Shown: in pieces, positions 12,101 to 17,699 of the stretch | Layout: every line of letters starts with the position of its first letter | How positions within the stretch are numbered: position 1 is the first letter of the stretch | Source of the DNA: Thiomicrorhabdus sp. Kp2 | Lineage (GTDB): Bacteria; Pseudomonadota; Gammaproteobacteria; Thiomicrospirales; Thiomicrospiraceae | Direction of reading: 5' to 3' | Length of the DNA stretch: 64,000 nucleotides | Assembly (NCBI RefSeq): GCF_000478585.1 | Contig: NZ_ARWI01000001.1 | Location: 1,426,001-1,490,000 of the forward strand | Notes under the pieces: model-generated | The model's input: only the letters and a program-made list of their open reading frames with translations | What the model was told of the DNA's origin: nothing | Databases searched by the model: none | Made by a program: the position numbers and the translations under genes

Positions 12101-13536
12101 GTAACAGGTACGTAGTCACCTGCTTGTGTGGTGACATGTCCTGTGACTACTGAAACAAGGATATCTTCACTTGATACGGTGTCGGTTGTGACGGTGTAAG
12201 TCGCTTGATTGCCTTCCCATACAGTGGCGTCCCCTGCGATGCTAACTGTTGCTCCCGCATCTGGTGAATCTGGTGTACCTGGAGGGGTAATTGGTGGATT
12301 TGGCTCACTTGCATCGACAATCGTGGTTGTCACACTGTTTGCTGCGGCATCTACGGCTACCGCTTCGAACTCGGCACCTGTCGCACCTGTAATGCTGGCG
12401 GTGTATTGTTCACCACTGTCCGCTAGGGCGTCATCGGTAGTTTGAACCGTAAACTGCGCTGAGCTTTGGCCTGCTGGGATGGTGACAGTTTGAGTAACAG
12501 GTACGTAGTCACCTGCTTGTGTGGTGACATGTCCTGTGACCACTGAAACAAGGATATCTTCACTTGATACGGTGTCGGTTGTGACGGTGTAAGTCGCTTG
12601 ATTACCTTCCCATACAGTGGCGTCCCCTGCGATGCTAACTGTTGCGCCTGCATCTGGGGCATCCGGTGTACCTGGAGGGGTAATTGGTGGATTTGGCTCA
12701 CTTGCATCGACAATCGTAGTCGTTACGCTGTTGGCTGTTGCATCTACGGCTACCGCTTCGAATTCGGCACCTGTCGCACTCGCAATGCTTGCTGTGTATT
12801 GTTCACCACTGTCCGCTAGGGCGTCATCGGTAGTTTGAACCGTGAACTGTGCTGAGCTTTGGCCTGCTGGGATAGTCACAGTTTGAGTAACAGGGACATA
12901 GTCACCGTCTTGAGTGGTGACATGACCTGTGACCACTGAGACAATAATGTCTTCTGAAGAGACTGTGTCTGTCGTTACAGTGTAAGTAGCTTGATTGCCT
13001 TCCCACACAGATTCTTGACCAGAGATACTCACCACTGGAATTACTGCTATAGGTTCAACAACAGCTTGCGCGTCATTAGTACGAGGCTGAATAACTTGAT
13101 CAGTTTCATTTACACTCGTATCGAATCCTGAAGTAACTTCACCAGAGCTTGCAATACGTTCAACAGTCACACCACCATCAGAAGCGGTACCAACGATAAA
13201 AGCGTCACCCGCAGCAGTGGCTTCAAGTGCGTCAAAATTCCCTTCTAATACGGCTTGCTGAAGCGCTTCAATATCCACCGCTCCTTCAGTACCAGAATCA
13301 AGTGCACTTGCCTGACCAGAGACATCATCATCTAAACGCATTTGGGTATCTCGACCTAATGTCAACAGAGTACCATTGACCATGTCTACAACCACACCAC
13401 CTTTTCCAGAAGTCTGTATAATCTCTCCTGCATAAACAGGGCTTCCTGCTTCTAGTACACGTACCTCACCAGTAACTGGGTTGATAGCACGAACGATACC
13501 TTCTAATTTTGAAACATTACCAACGATTGTAGACAT
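166..13536 (-). CDS. Giant LapA-type repetitive adhesin secreted by a type I system
   Basis: A 4,456-residue protein likely acting as a cell-surface biofilm adhesin. Residues 1-120 match the LapA-type N-terminal retention module (start MSTIVGNVSKLEGIVRAINP), with a dialanine TAAG at residues 107-110, the kind of site cut by the periplasmic protease LapG. The body is a chain of Ig-like/Calx-beta-like domains, including 11 near-identical units of about 131 residues marked by VWEGN. Near the C-terminus come a cadherin/Big-type domain (about 3355-3445), a T1SS-143-like domain (about 3460-3600), a VWA domain with a DTSGS MIDAS motif (about 3905-4090) and an acidic region ending in a type I secretion target (VDFDVANDVLDLSEV). 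No classic RTX nonapeptide array is obvious. In known systems c-di-GMP-bound LapD sequesters LapG and keeps the adhesin on the surface. LapB/C/E, LapD and LapG are not in the window. Single long frame; start has no competing upstream ATG. Confidence 0.93.
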   Translation of the reverse strand: MSTIVGNVSKLEGIVRAINPVTGEVRVLEAGSPVYAGEIIQTSGKGGVVVDMVNGTLLTLGRDTQMRLDDDVSGQASALDSGTEGAVDIEALQQAVLEGNFDALEATAAGDAFIVGTASDGGVTVERIASSGEVTSGFDTSVNETDQVIQPRTNDAQAVVEPIAVIPVVSISGQESVWEGNQATYTVTTDTVSSEDIIVSVVTGHVTTQDGDYVPVTQTVTIPAGQSSAQFTVQTTDDALADSGEQYTASIASATGAEFEAVAVDATANSVTTTIVDASEPNPPITPPGTPDAPDAGATVSIAGDATVWEGNQATYTVTTDTVSSEDILVSVVTGHVTTQAGDYVPVTQTVTIPAGQSSAQFTVQTTDDALADSGEQYTASITGATGAEFEAVAVDAAANSVTTTIVDASEPNPPITPPGTPDSPDAGATVSIAGDATVWEGNQATYTVTTDTVSSEDILVSVVTGHVTTQAGDYVPVTQTVTIPAGQSSAQFTVQTTDDALADSGEQYTASIASATGAEFEAVAVDATANSVTTTIVDASEPNPPITPPGTPDSPDAGATVSIAGDAAVWEGNTATYTVTTDTVSSEDIIVSVVTGHVTTQDGDYVPVTQDVIIPAGQLSAQFTVQTTDDALADSGEQYTASIASATGAEFEAVAVDATANSVTTTIVDASDPTPPVTPPGTPDSPDAGTELSISGSTSTLEGDSVEYTVSVTNAPLEDMDVQVTVSNISTNGDVIVGTQTVTIPAGSTEVKFTVDNVEDAIKETPEDYKVAITGYENGGYEAVTEGAMEVSTTITDDDSVIVASITDDTQTEGTVDNDLVHTVTMSGASASDEVYAFSLVDTTTQAVDHGTAVFSNGVTNNGDGTITVPAGVTSFTVSTTVTDDALADSGEYYTLNIGGQSATGTILDESNPYTPEDPDQPNEKDAGATVSIAGDATVWEGNQATYTVTTDTVSSEDILVSVVTGHVTTQAGDYVPVTQTVTIPAGQSSAQFTVQTTDDALADSGEQYTASIASATGAEFEAVAVDATANSVTTTIVDASDPTPPVTPPGTPDAPDAGATVSIAGDATVWEGNQATYTVTTDTVSSEDILVSVVTGHVTTQAGDYVPVTQTVTIPAGQSSAQFTVQTTDDALADSGEQYTASIASATGAEFEAVAVDATANSVTTTIVDASDPTPPVTPPGTPDSPDAGATVSIAGDATVWEGNQATYTVTTDTVSSEDILVSVVTGHVTTQAGDYVPVTQTVTIPAGQSSAQFTVQTTDDALADSGEQYTASIASATGAEFEAVAVDATANSVTTTIVDASDPTPPVTPPGTPDSPDAGATVSIAGDAAVWEGNTATYTVTTDTVSSEDIIVSVVTGHVTTQDGDYLPVTQTVTIPAGQSSAQFTVQTTDDALADSGEQYTASIASATGAEFEAVAVDATANSVTTTIVDASDPTPPVTPPGTPDAPDAGATVSIAGDATVWEGNQATYTVTTDTVSSEDILVSVVTGHVTTQAGDYVPVTQTVTIPAGQSSAQFTVQTTDDALADSGEQYTASIASATGAEFEAVAVDATANSVTTTIVDASDPTPPVTPPGTPDSPDAGAMVWITGDSSVAEGAKAGYTLHTDTVSSEDIVVTVTTGHITTEAGDYVPVNQDVLIPAGQSSVDFEVTTNDDNEAEITEQYSVSISAASGAEFEAVTVDGSRDSVTTDIIDNDEPSLSINDVSVNEDEGSMTFTVTLSNPSASTVTVDYVSSNGTATASLDYTAVTGDLTFAPGELTKTITVPVTDDFIAEGSETLDIILSNPVNATITDGTGLGIISDEPIPGAPDTISVSLSGDTTVTEGGTANYRVTLSETAITAMDVVVVTGHVTTENGDLIPTTMTVTVPAGSDHVDFTVSNNDDAYAEGDESYTVTLSGVTTGGGFEAVNVDKTPVETVIKDNTTPGTESDDEVINVTLTGDTSVAEGGTATYTVTLDQPTATEMQVEVQTGHITTDNGDLVPTTMLVTIPAGAASADFTVVNNQDTTAEGNENYQVALTGNNTVGGGFETVNIVTTPVNTTIVDNDVLSISINDVTVNEDAGTMTFTVSLSTDTTTDVTFDYASADNGSALAGSDYTAVSGSGTIAAGDTSTTITVPITDDYIAENPETFLMNLSNITPSVVVADAQGVGTIVDEGTPTAGDTITVSIGGTDTVAEGETASYTVTTDKPVVTDMIVDVTYSYVSAETGDIVEGVTSVTIPAGTSTSAPFTVATIDDAYLEGDEVYNVTISNPQGGGAESVTIGTATQATTIKDGADEPDGGTGTEDTATVSIAGDTAVIEGNTAAYTVSVDKAPTSDMTVDVTYSYASASSGDIHTGTTQVTIPAGQLSVPLNVATIDDAYAEGDEVYSVVISNPSQGGFENVVIDTDTVSTTISDNTTPGIEPNDEVINVTLTGASTVAEGGQASYTISVNEPTATAMNVEVIVGHIQTDNGDLTPVTQTVTIPQGATSVNFTVDNNQDNLAEGNELYSVALTGTTTGGGFETVNVNTTPVETNIIDDEGTPSLIIDNVTVNEDAGTLDFTVTLSNPTTEEVTFDYASSDGSAIAGSDYTAVNGSGSIAAGSTTTTISVPITDDYIAENPETFLMTLSNPSTNAQIADGQGVGTITDEGTPGAEDTVTLTLIGDAQVEESTQANYTVTADKPVETPLTVTVTTGHVTTEDGDYVAITQDVTIPAGQTSVGFTVDTIDDAYAEGSEDYTVTMSNPVGGGVENVVLGTSQVTTSIVDETSPASEDTATVSISGSTTVIEGETASYTLTVDRTPTTDLHVTVETGHITTENGDYVPMNTIVTIPAGSTTVNFTIDTNDDAYAETTEDFSVNLTGTSGGGFEKTIIGVNSVTTAITDETNPYNPEDPDQPNERDAGATVSIAGDATVWEGNQATYTVTTDTVSSEDILVSVVTGHVTTQAGDYVPVTQTVTIPAGQSSAQFTVQTTDDALADSGEQYTASITGATGVEFEAVAVDATANSVTTTIVDASEPNPPITPPGTPDAPDAGATVSIAGDATVWEGNQATYTVTTDTVSSEDILVSVVTGHVTTQAGDYVPVTQTVTIPAGQSSALFTVQTTDDALADSGEQYTASIASATGAEFEAVAVDATANSVTTTIVDASDPTPPVTPPGTPDSPDAGTELSISGSTSTLEGDSVEYTVSVTNAPLEDMDVQVTVSNISTNGDVIVGTQTVTIPAGSTEVKFTVDNVEDAIKETPEDYKVAITGYENGGYEAVTEGAMEVSTTITDDDDAPIANDIPPQNDEDADGISLDISTFFTDDNPLTYSATGLPPGLSINISTGEITGTIDNSASQGGTGGVYSVTVSATDGVNPPASSTFDWTVTNPGPDAQDDGVITIVEDSVGIAIPVMSNDQDPDNDNIFVSGTTDPSHGSITLNSNGTITYVPDANYNGPDSFTYTISDGEGGTDTATVTLNVTPDNDNPEIQNIAVVARVSEEGLVTGLADTVGENSGDDQTNSSTFTGNMIFTDIDGDTLTVSLAEPTEAMTSGGETITWSGVGTNVLTGSAGGSDVITVQVDNTGSYTVELLGPVDHPNNSVEDVLSISTAVTVSDGNGGSASANLSVVIEDDSPVSQDSSNSMTVDLDVIEIRNYSAGWVNPVSTAGDSSGITQINTDSDSYIDELQWGSGSNGSSGYDLVDASGFSSSAGVGIQTGDLLNFGSFTHNNFPVSGETLDNVDLTVSMEVVINGQPYTVNFTIPIEHTETTNSDDAEASRDIINLPAQAQSFTVNGQDYVVSIDGFRDTNGDVVETIYTYENAANSFDILGSVTSVDTLPTVTGTVSADAGADGSVDGVVWASTTSPYGTLTANSDGSYSFELNRETKDALTDGQNLQATFDYTITDKDGDSHTSTLTIDINGNAVYVDLKPESIDEVRGMDFANENLAQDTNIVITLDTSGSMSNENRLTLAKEALANMINTYDSMGTVNVKLVTFATTGLVMTNANGEVWMSPQEAINIINGLTDNNMTNYEDAVYETYNNYTEPAADKTVAYFISDGEPTAENVNGTQNTTTSGDSEAGWLDDSYVTGWTNFVNTYVDSAHVVALGAGITDTSYLDELATAAGVETTVVVDPNDLNSALEPELSVSGGALDNIGSGTTLDNVSGGDGQITIDSISVDGTVYTAADFPATGIAIGGQGKLLFDFATGQYAYSAKASEFSADILKTFSVTASDADGDATTFDVKVFVNVKDVNVIASEDFNASAEGWTVNGDTDSRENNALFIDRNETATKTYQVEPGENVTVSFDTTNTSGWESSDYFVVYVKDDGGNDVEVARHYGEFNDKVSFDATADSNGDLQLSIQVVTNSNNEELQVDNLEITTTSDNGLFLYGDDSESEAFIINSQEDVTIVDFDVANDVLDLSEVITDTDVTEATLGDYLNFTSLDSDNDGTADSTIIDVDADGDAATTNDITSVIIQGELLDENDINDMNIDFQND
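3767..4270 (-). repeat. Segmental duplication within the adhesin (copy 1; copy 2 at 11136-11640)
   Basis: About 505 bp encoding the domain that starts TELSISGSTSTLEGDSVEY plus part of the following unit is present again at about 11136-11640, roughly 7.4 kb away. By eye only one or two base differences separate the copies. Such length and identity between non-adjacent blocks points to recent gene conversion or duplication inside the gene. Confidence 0.85.
8790..13030 (-). repeat. Tandem ~390-410-bp coding repeats in the adhesin (units 1-9)
   Basis: Nine copies of a unit of about 390-410 bp sit in two blocks: four near 13.0-11.5 kb and five near 10.75-8.8 kb. Two more copies lie near 4.9-4.1 kb. 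Each encodes a domain with the signature VWEGN, VTGHVTT and DALADSGEQY, followed by a Pro-rich linker (TPPGTPDSPDAG). Copies are nearly identical in DNA, including synonymous sites, which indicates recent duplication or gene conversion. Two alternative linkers (NPPITPPGTP and PTPPVTPPGTP) and two cap variants (GNQATY and GNTATY) recur in mosaic order. Confidence 0.9.
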
Positions 13537-13868
13537 TTTTTGTACTCCAAATTTGCACTGAATAACAAGTCATTAAAACTTTAATTAAACTCATCATACC
13601 TATGTCCGACAAGCACGACTACTGTACCTAAGGACAATACAGCCGTTATTTTTTTAACTTTTATACATTCGTTATCTCGCAATAACTATTAAGAGTATTT
13701 AATAAAATACTAGAGCACTAAATATTGTGTTTCGTTGTAAAACAAAAAAATATTCCAAATGAAAAAATTAAATGCAAATTAGACAAATGGTCGTTTTGTT
13801 CTATAATTATTAGGTTGAATACTTAGAAGTTTTTTGTATTTCTTATTCTTTATTAAGGGGAATTTAAC
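13537..13868. promoter_or_regulatory. Divergent AT-rich intergenic region
   Basis: 332 bp separate the adhesin start (minus) from the small gene at 13869 (plus). It must hold the promoters of both. It is AT-rich with several A/T tracts, but I see no convincing operator palindrome, riboswitch or small gene. Confidence 0.4.
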
Positions 13869-14204
13869 ATGGCAACAATTAATCCAAATTTAGCCTCTGC
13901 GGCTCTGAATTTACAAAATATACAAAATGGTAGCCAACTAAAATCTTCTGATAAACTGAGTGAAGCTCAGCCAACCGAACAAAACACACCCATTAGTGGA
14001 AATAGCTCAGTTACGCTTTCTGAGCCATTGGAAAATAGCACCACAGATTATCTTGCGCTAAACGCACAACAAACCATCAATCAAACTAATCCGTCTAAAA
14101 ACCTTCAGAGTGAAGAAAATGAAACCACCAATGGTTTAACTTATGCTTCAAATCTTGAAACCCAAAGTAATTTTCTCGCAAATCAAATGAATACCCAAAA
14201 GTAA
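13869..14204 (+). CDS. Small Asn/Ser/Thr-rich hypothetical protein
   Basis: A 111-residue ORF with a good ribosome binding site (AAGGGG about 8 bases before ATG) and a strong hairpin after its stop. The protein is polar and low in complexity, rich in Asn, Gln, Ser and Thr, with no Cys, no signal peptide and no membrane segment. It is probably intrinsically disordered. It is transcribed divergently from the giant adhesin, so a link to the surface apparatus is possible but unproven. No family was recognised. Confidence 0.7.
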   Translation: MATINPNLASAALNLQNIQNGSQLKSSDKLSEAQPTEQNTPISGNSSVTLSEPLENSTTDYLALNAQQTINQTNPSKNLQSEENETTNGLTYASNLETQSNFLANQMNTQK

Positions 14205-14226
14205 CCCTACTCGTTTTCTGGTAGTC

Positions 14227-14254
14227 ATAAAGCTACCAGGCCTGGTAGCTTTAT
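14227..14254. terminator. 28-bp perfect palindrome, likely bidirectional terminator/hairpin
   Basis: The sequence is a perfect inverted repeat centred between 14240 and 14241, built around TACCAGGCCTGGTA with AT-rich outer arms (ATAAAGC / GCTTTAT). It lies 23 bp after the stop of the preceding gene. It is the most extended member of the interspersed CAGGCCTG family in this window. As RNA it would fold into a 14-bp stem without a separate loop; real folding would open the centre. Confidence 0.65.
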
Positions 14255-14341
14255 AAAGTGTTATACATTTAGAGGTCGAGAACTTCATATATTCCAAGGT
14301 CTTTACACCGTACAGTTCGCCAAAGAACAAGGATGTGAATA

Positions 14342-15877
14342 ATGTTACCTAAAGAACGTTATCTAAAATTAGAACAACACTTGCAAGAAGAGAATCCTGT
14401 TCTTATTGATATTATCAATAACTATCGCGAACTCGATAAAATCGGCTATAAGACAGGCCTACTCAAGAAAGACCAGTCTTATGCCACACAAATTTCTTGG
14501 TGGCCGCTCATCTCTATTTTGGGAACTTTCTCTGCGGGCAAATCTACTTTTATAAATAGCTATACAGGCAAAAAGATACAAACTACTGGCAATCAGGCGG
14601 TTGATGATAAATTCACCGTGCTTTGTTATGGCAGTGGTGAAGAGGCAACCACTCTTCCAGGCCTGGCACTGGATTCGGATCCAAGATTTCCCTTCTTTGG
14701 AATCAGTAAAGAAATTGAAAAAGTAGAAACAGGTGAAGGCAGCCGTATAGACACTTATCTTCAGCTAAAAACCACTAATGCGAACATTTTAAAAGGCAAA
14801 ATCTTAATTGACTCTCCAGGTTTTGATGCCGATTCGCAACGTGACTCCACTTTACGTATAACCAATCACATTATAAATATGTCTGATTTGGTATTGGTTT
14901 TCTTTGATGCTCGCCACCCTGAACCAGGAGCGATGCGTGACACCTTAGAACACCTAGTTGCCACGACCATTGGGCGAAAAGACTCAGATAAAATTCTCTA
15001 CATTCTTAACCAAATTGACACCGCTGCAAAAGAAGATAACCCTGAAGAAGTCATTGGCTCATGGCAACGTGCTATTTCAAGTCAGGGTTTGGTGGGTGGT
15101 AATTTCTACAGTATTTATAATGAAGACTCTGCCACTGAATTTACCGACCCTGCACAACAAGAACGCTTTAAACGTAAAAAAGACATGGATATTGCTCGCA
15201 TTCATTCTCGCATCGATAAAGTGAGCATTGAACGAACCTACCGTATTGCTCATGCAATGGAAAACATTATTGAAGAAATGCATACACAAAAAATCCCTCT
15301 GATTCAAAAAGCGATTCAGTCATGGCGTAAAAAGGTCATTGCTACAGATAGTGTGGTTTTTGGTGCTCTTTTAATCGCAATTTTCTATGGTTTACAGTTT
15401 TTTGGTTACTTTGATATCGCCATGTCCGACTGGCCTCTAATCAAGTTCATGCAACAGTCGATATACTACAGTGCTGGAGTGGCCGTAATAGGGTTAATAC
15501 TCATACTATCCATTCATGGGTACATCCGGGCTAAATTTGCTGGATGGGATGCCAATCGAATTGAAAAAACCGACCGGCAACTTGCTAATGCTCTCAAGCA
15601 CAATACCCGCTTCTGGCGCAGCTTGTTTCCCTCAGAACCACGGGGTTGGACAAAACGCAATCGACTAAAATTAGCCCATATTGTCAATGCCAGTAAAAAG
15701 GCCATCCAAAAACTCAATGATCAGTTTGCCAATCCATCAGGAAAAACGGATGGGCAAAAAACGGAAGCTAAAGCGATTAAGGACTCAGTAATAGAAGAGG
15801 AAAATTCATTAAACCCGTTTAAAAAAGAGGCTTCAGATAAAAATGAAGAGTCGGGAGTTGTAATATCTGAAAGATAG
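14342..15877 (+). CDS. Dynamin-like GTPase with two C-terminal membrane segments
   Basis: The 511-residue protein has a P-loop GTPase domain: G1 GTFSAGKST at residues 61-69, G3 DSPG at 157-160 and G4 NQID at 223-226. Two hydrophobic segments follow at about 338-360 and 372-395, then a basic, Lys-rich tail. This layout fits bacterial dynamin-family/YdjA-like GTPases that act at membranes; the substrate and exact role are unknown. A ribosome binding site AAGGA lies 9 bases before the ATG. One CCAGGCCTGG motif copy sits in the codons for LPGLAL (14657-14666). It appears monocistronic. Confidence 0.85.
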   Translation: MLPKERYLKLEQHLQEENPVLIDIINNYRELDKIGYKTGLLKKDQSYATQISWWPLISILGTFSAGKSTFINSYTGKKIQTTGNQAVDDKFTVLCYGSGEEATTLPGLALDSDPRFPFFGISKEIEKVETGEGSRIDTYLQLKTTNANILKGKILIDSPGFDADSQRDSTLRITNHIINMSDLVLVFFDARHPEPGAMRDTLEHLVATTIGRKDSDKILYILNQIDTAAKEDNPEEVIGSWQRAISSQGLVGGNFYSIYNEDSATEFTDPAQQERFKRKKDMDIARIHSRIDKVSIERTYRIAHAMENIIEEMHTQKIPLIQKAIQSWRKKVIATDSVVFGALLIAIFYGLQFFGYFDIAMSDWPLIKFMQQSIYYSAGVAVIGLILILSIHGYIRAKFAGWDANRIEKTDRQLANALKHNTRFWRSLFPSEPRGWTKRNRLKLAHIVNASKKAIQKLNDQFANPSGKTDGQKTEAKAIKDSVIEEENSLNPFKKEASDKNEESGVVISER

Positions 15878-16253
15878 TTTTTTATAAACCCAACGCTATT
15901 CCAGTAGAATAACACACCCATTAACCCCAATTAATTTAGGTGTATTCTATTGGTGTATAAATTTATTTAATGCCCGTATTAGTAATTCACACTCTTTCAA
16001 GACTTCCTCAATCTTTATCTATTGCTCTATCACCACCATGAAAGTAAACTTTTCATTAACTTAAATACATTTCAACGTATTCGAGTTGCTCCTTAAAAAT
16101 AGTCTTAAAAACCTCAAAACATTTCCCTGTTTCAAACTGGGTTTTTATGCTCCTCAACTTTTGAAAAGCACAGTACGACCAATACTGTGCTTTTTTTTTA
16201 GAAAAAATTCAAACAAGTTCATACAATAAGCGTAATCATCAGGAGTTGAACTC
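15878..16253 (+). other. Intergenic region with two hairpins
   Basis: 376 bp without a recognised gene. An imperfect 15-18-bp dyad near 15900-15952 (CCAGTAGAATA against TATTCTATTGG) may end the GTPase transcript. A much stronger terminator lies at 16167-16199, some 290 bp downstream of the GTPase gene. Such a late terminator could mean that a short non-coding transcript is made here, but I see no recognisable RNA family. The ribosome binding site AGGAG for the next gene lies at the right end. Confidence 0.4.
16167..16199 (+). terminator. Strong rho-independent terminator
   Basis: A perfect 9-bp stem (AGCACAGTA 167-175, TACTGTGCT 183-191 within 16100s) with a 7-nt loop is followed by a run of nine T. 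It reads on the plus strand and lies about 55 bp before the next gene. Confidence 0.85.
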
Positions 16254-16715
16254 ATGGAAAGCAAATCTCATCATAGACAATACAAACACGGTCACGGCAG
16301 TGATGAACAGCATAAAAAAGACCAAGCACTGTTTAGCCACCTATTAGAGCATCACAAAGAACTCAAACGCTCAACCGAACGTTTGCCCAATGGCATTTGC
16401 AGCCGAACCACTTCGCAATCTCCTAAGCTGGCTAAAATCATCCAAGAACATGTTGTCGGCATGGAAAAACGTTTTGGTATGGGTAGAGCGATTCGCTCAT
16501 GGGATCCGCTATTTGCTGCATTATTTGAATATAAAGAGCAAATTAATATGCAATACCGCAATATTGAAGATGGCGTTGAGGCGACCCTAACAAGCGATGA
16601 CCCTAAAATTATTGAGCTGATTCATAGGCATGATGATACTTTACACGGCTTTGTGAATGAGGGCTTTGACGCAGGAAAACGCGAAAGCCCAAAACCAAGT
16701 TGGTTAACCGAATAA
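16254..16715 (+). CDS. Conserved hypothetical protein with two-fold internal repeat
   Basis: The 153-residue protein begins with a His-rich stretch (HHRQYKHGHG) and has no signal peptide. Two related halves are visible: LPNG...TTSQSPKLAKIIQEHVVGM and IEDGV...TSDDPKIIELIHRHDDTL, each with a Gly, a TS..PK turn, an Ile-rich helix and a conserved His. It resembles an uncharacterised proteobacterial family with the pattern LPNGV, TS.DP, LIQ.H and IR.WDPLF (here IRSWDPLFAALF). A strong ribosome binding site AGGAG precedes the ATG. Histidines and methionines could bind metal or heme, which is speculation. trxC follows 94 bp downstream in the same direction. Confidence 0.75.
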   Translation: MESKSHHRQYKHGHGSDEQHKKDQALFSHLLEHHKELKRSTERLPNGICSRTTSQSPKLAKIIQEHVVGMEKRFGMGRAIRSWDPLFAALFEYKEQINMQYRNIEDGVEATLTSDDPKIIELIHRHDDTLHGFVNEGFDAGKRESPKPSWLTE

Positions 16716-16809
16716 AAAAGTTACAAGACCATTTTAGAAACTTGAATTCATGGAGTTCACCCCCATAAACTCATTAAGTTAAGTTATTAAGTAAATTGAG
16801 AAAATTGCC

Positions 16810-17238
16810 ATGATTATTATGTGTCCACACTGCGCGGGTCTTAACCGTGTACCAGATGAGAAGCTATCAACTCAAGCCACTTGCGGTAAATGCAAAGGGG
16901 AGCTTTTCCCTGGCAAACCGATAGAGATGAATGGCCAACAATTTACCCGAGCTTTACAGAAAACTGATCAACCTTTAGTGGTTGATTTTTGGGCACCGTG
17001 GTGTGGGCCTTGCCAAGGCTTCGCCCCCACGTTTGCTCAAGCCGCTTCACAATTTGAGCCTAGAGCGCGGTTTGTTAAAATTAACACTGAGAATGAGCAA
17101 CAAATTGCGGCTCAGTTTGGGATTCGCTCGATTCCAACCTTAGCGATTTTCCAGTCGGGTAAAGAGTTAACAAGAATGGCTGGCGCAATGGATTATGGTA
17201 ACTTTAGCCAATGGCTTGAACAGAACCTACCCAATTAA
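16810..17238 (+). CDS. trxC: Thioredoxin 2 (TrxC) with N-terminal zinc site
   Basis: A 142-residue cytoplasmic thioredoxin. The N-terminus carries four Cys as two CxxC pairs (C5/C8 and C25/C28), the zinc-binding knuckle specific to TrxC. The thioredoxin fold follows with active site WCGPC (C65, C68) and the cis-Pro region RSIPT. It reduces protein disulfides using thioredoxin reductase and is typically induced in oxidative stress. The start MIIMCPHC aligns well with the short pre-zinc leader of E. coli TrxC; the upstream ribosome binding site is weak. It may be co-transcribed with the preceding His-rich gene. Confidence 0.95.
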   Translation: MIIMCPHCAGLNRVPDEKLSTQATCGKCKGELFPGKPIEMNGQQFTRALQKTDQPLVVDFWAPWCGPCQGFAPTFAQAASQFEPRARFVKINTENEQQIAAQFGIRSIPTLAIFQSGKELTRMAGAMDYGNFSQWLEQNLPN

Positions 17239-17380
17239 CCTAGCAATTACAATAAATGACTTTTCTCTGTAAATGAGGCGGTATGAGCAGACATACCGTC
17301 CAATTTCAATTACCCACCTAAAGCATTTCCAACAGACGTATAATTACAAATTCACTACATCATATTAAAGCGAGTACAGA

Positions 17381-17641
17381 ATGGAACTAGGCTCACCAGA
17401 ACATAAACGACTTCTGATGCAAGGCATTATCAGAGTGGCATTAAAAACCGTTTCACTAGGTTTTATTTTAGGTGTTATCTTAATGATTCCATACCTATTC
17501 AGAGAAAATGCTTTCTCAACTGGTATTGCTTATCTAGGGCTGGCCATTTTAGTTGGTTCACTGCTGTATGCTTTAACACTGGTTTGGAAAAAATACCAAC
17601 GCATTATTAAGCCATTTGATGAGACTTATAACTCAAAATAA
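17381..17641 (+). CDS. Small two-TM membrane protein, unknown function
   Basis: An 86-residue ORF with two hydrophobic helices (about residues 21-40 and 48-68) and a short basic/polar tail ending in YNSK. No family was recognised. It converges on the batD gene; the 58-bp gap carries an ACCAGGCCTGGT palindrome that may end transcription from both sides. The ribosome binding site is weak (AAAGCGAG about 8 bases upstream). Confidence 0.65.
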   Translation: MELGSPEHKRLLMQGIIRVALKTVSLGFILGVILMIPYLFRENAFSTGIAYLGLAILVGSLLYALTLVWKKYQRIIKPFDETYNSK

Positions 17642-17657
17642 TTAATTATCACAAACA

Positions 17658-17669
17658 ACCAGGCCTGGT
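17658..17669. repeat. ACCAGGCCTGGT palindrome between convergent genes
   Basis: A 12-bp perfect palindrome located 17 bp after one stop codon and 31 bp before the converging batD stop. It is one of the intergenic members of the interspersed CAGGCCTG family and may act as a shared transcription end. Confidence 0.7.
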
Positions 17670-17699
17670 AGATTTACCAGACACATAAACCCAAACCTT

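Noticed and set aside
356-12838. Many plus- and minus-strand ORFs of 60-113 codons inside the adhesin gene
   Set aside because: They are shadows of the repetitive 4,456-codon frame; the same peptides recur at each repeat, with no ribosome binding sites or family signatures.
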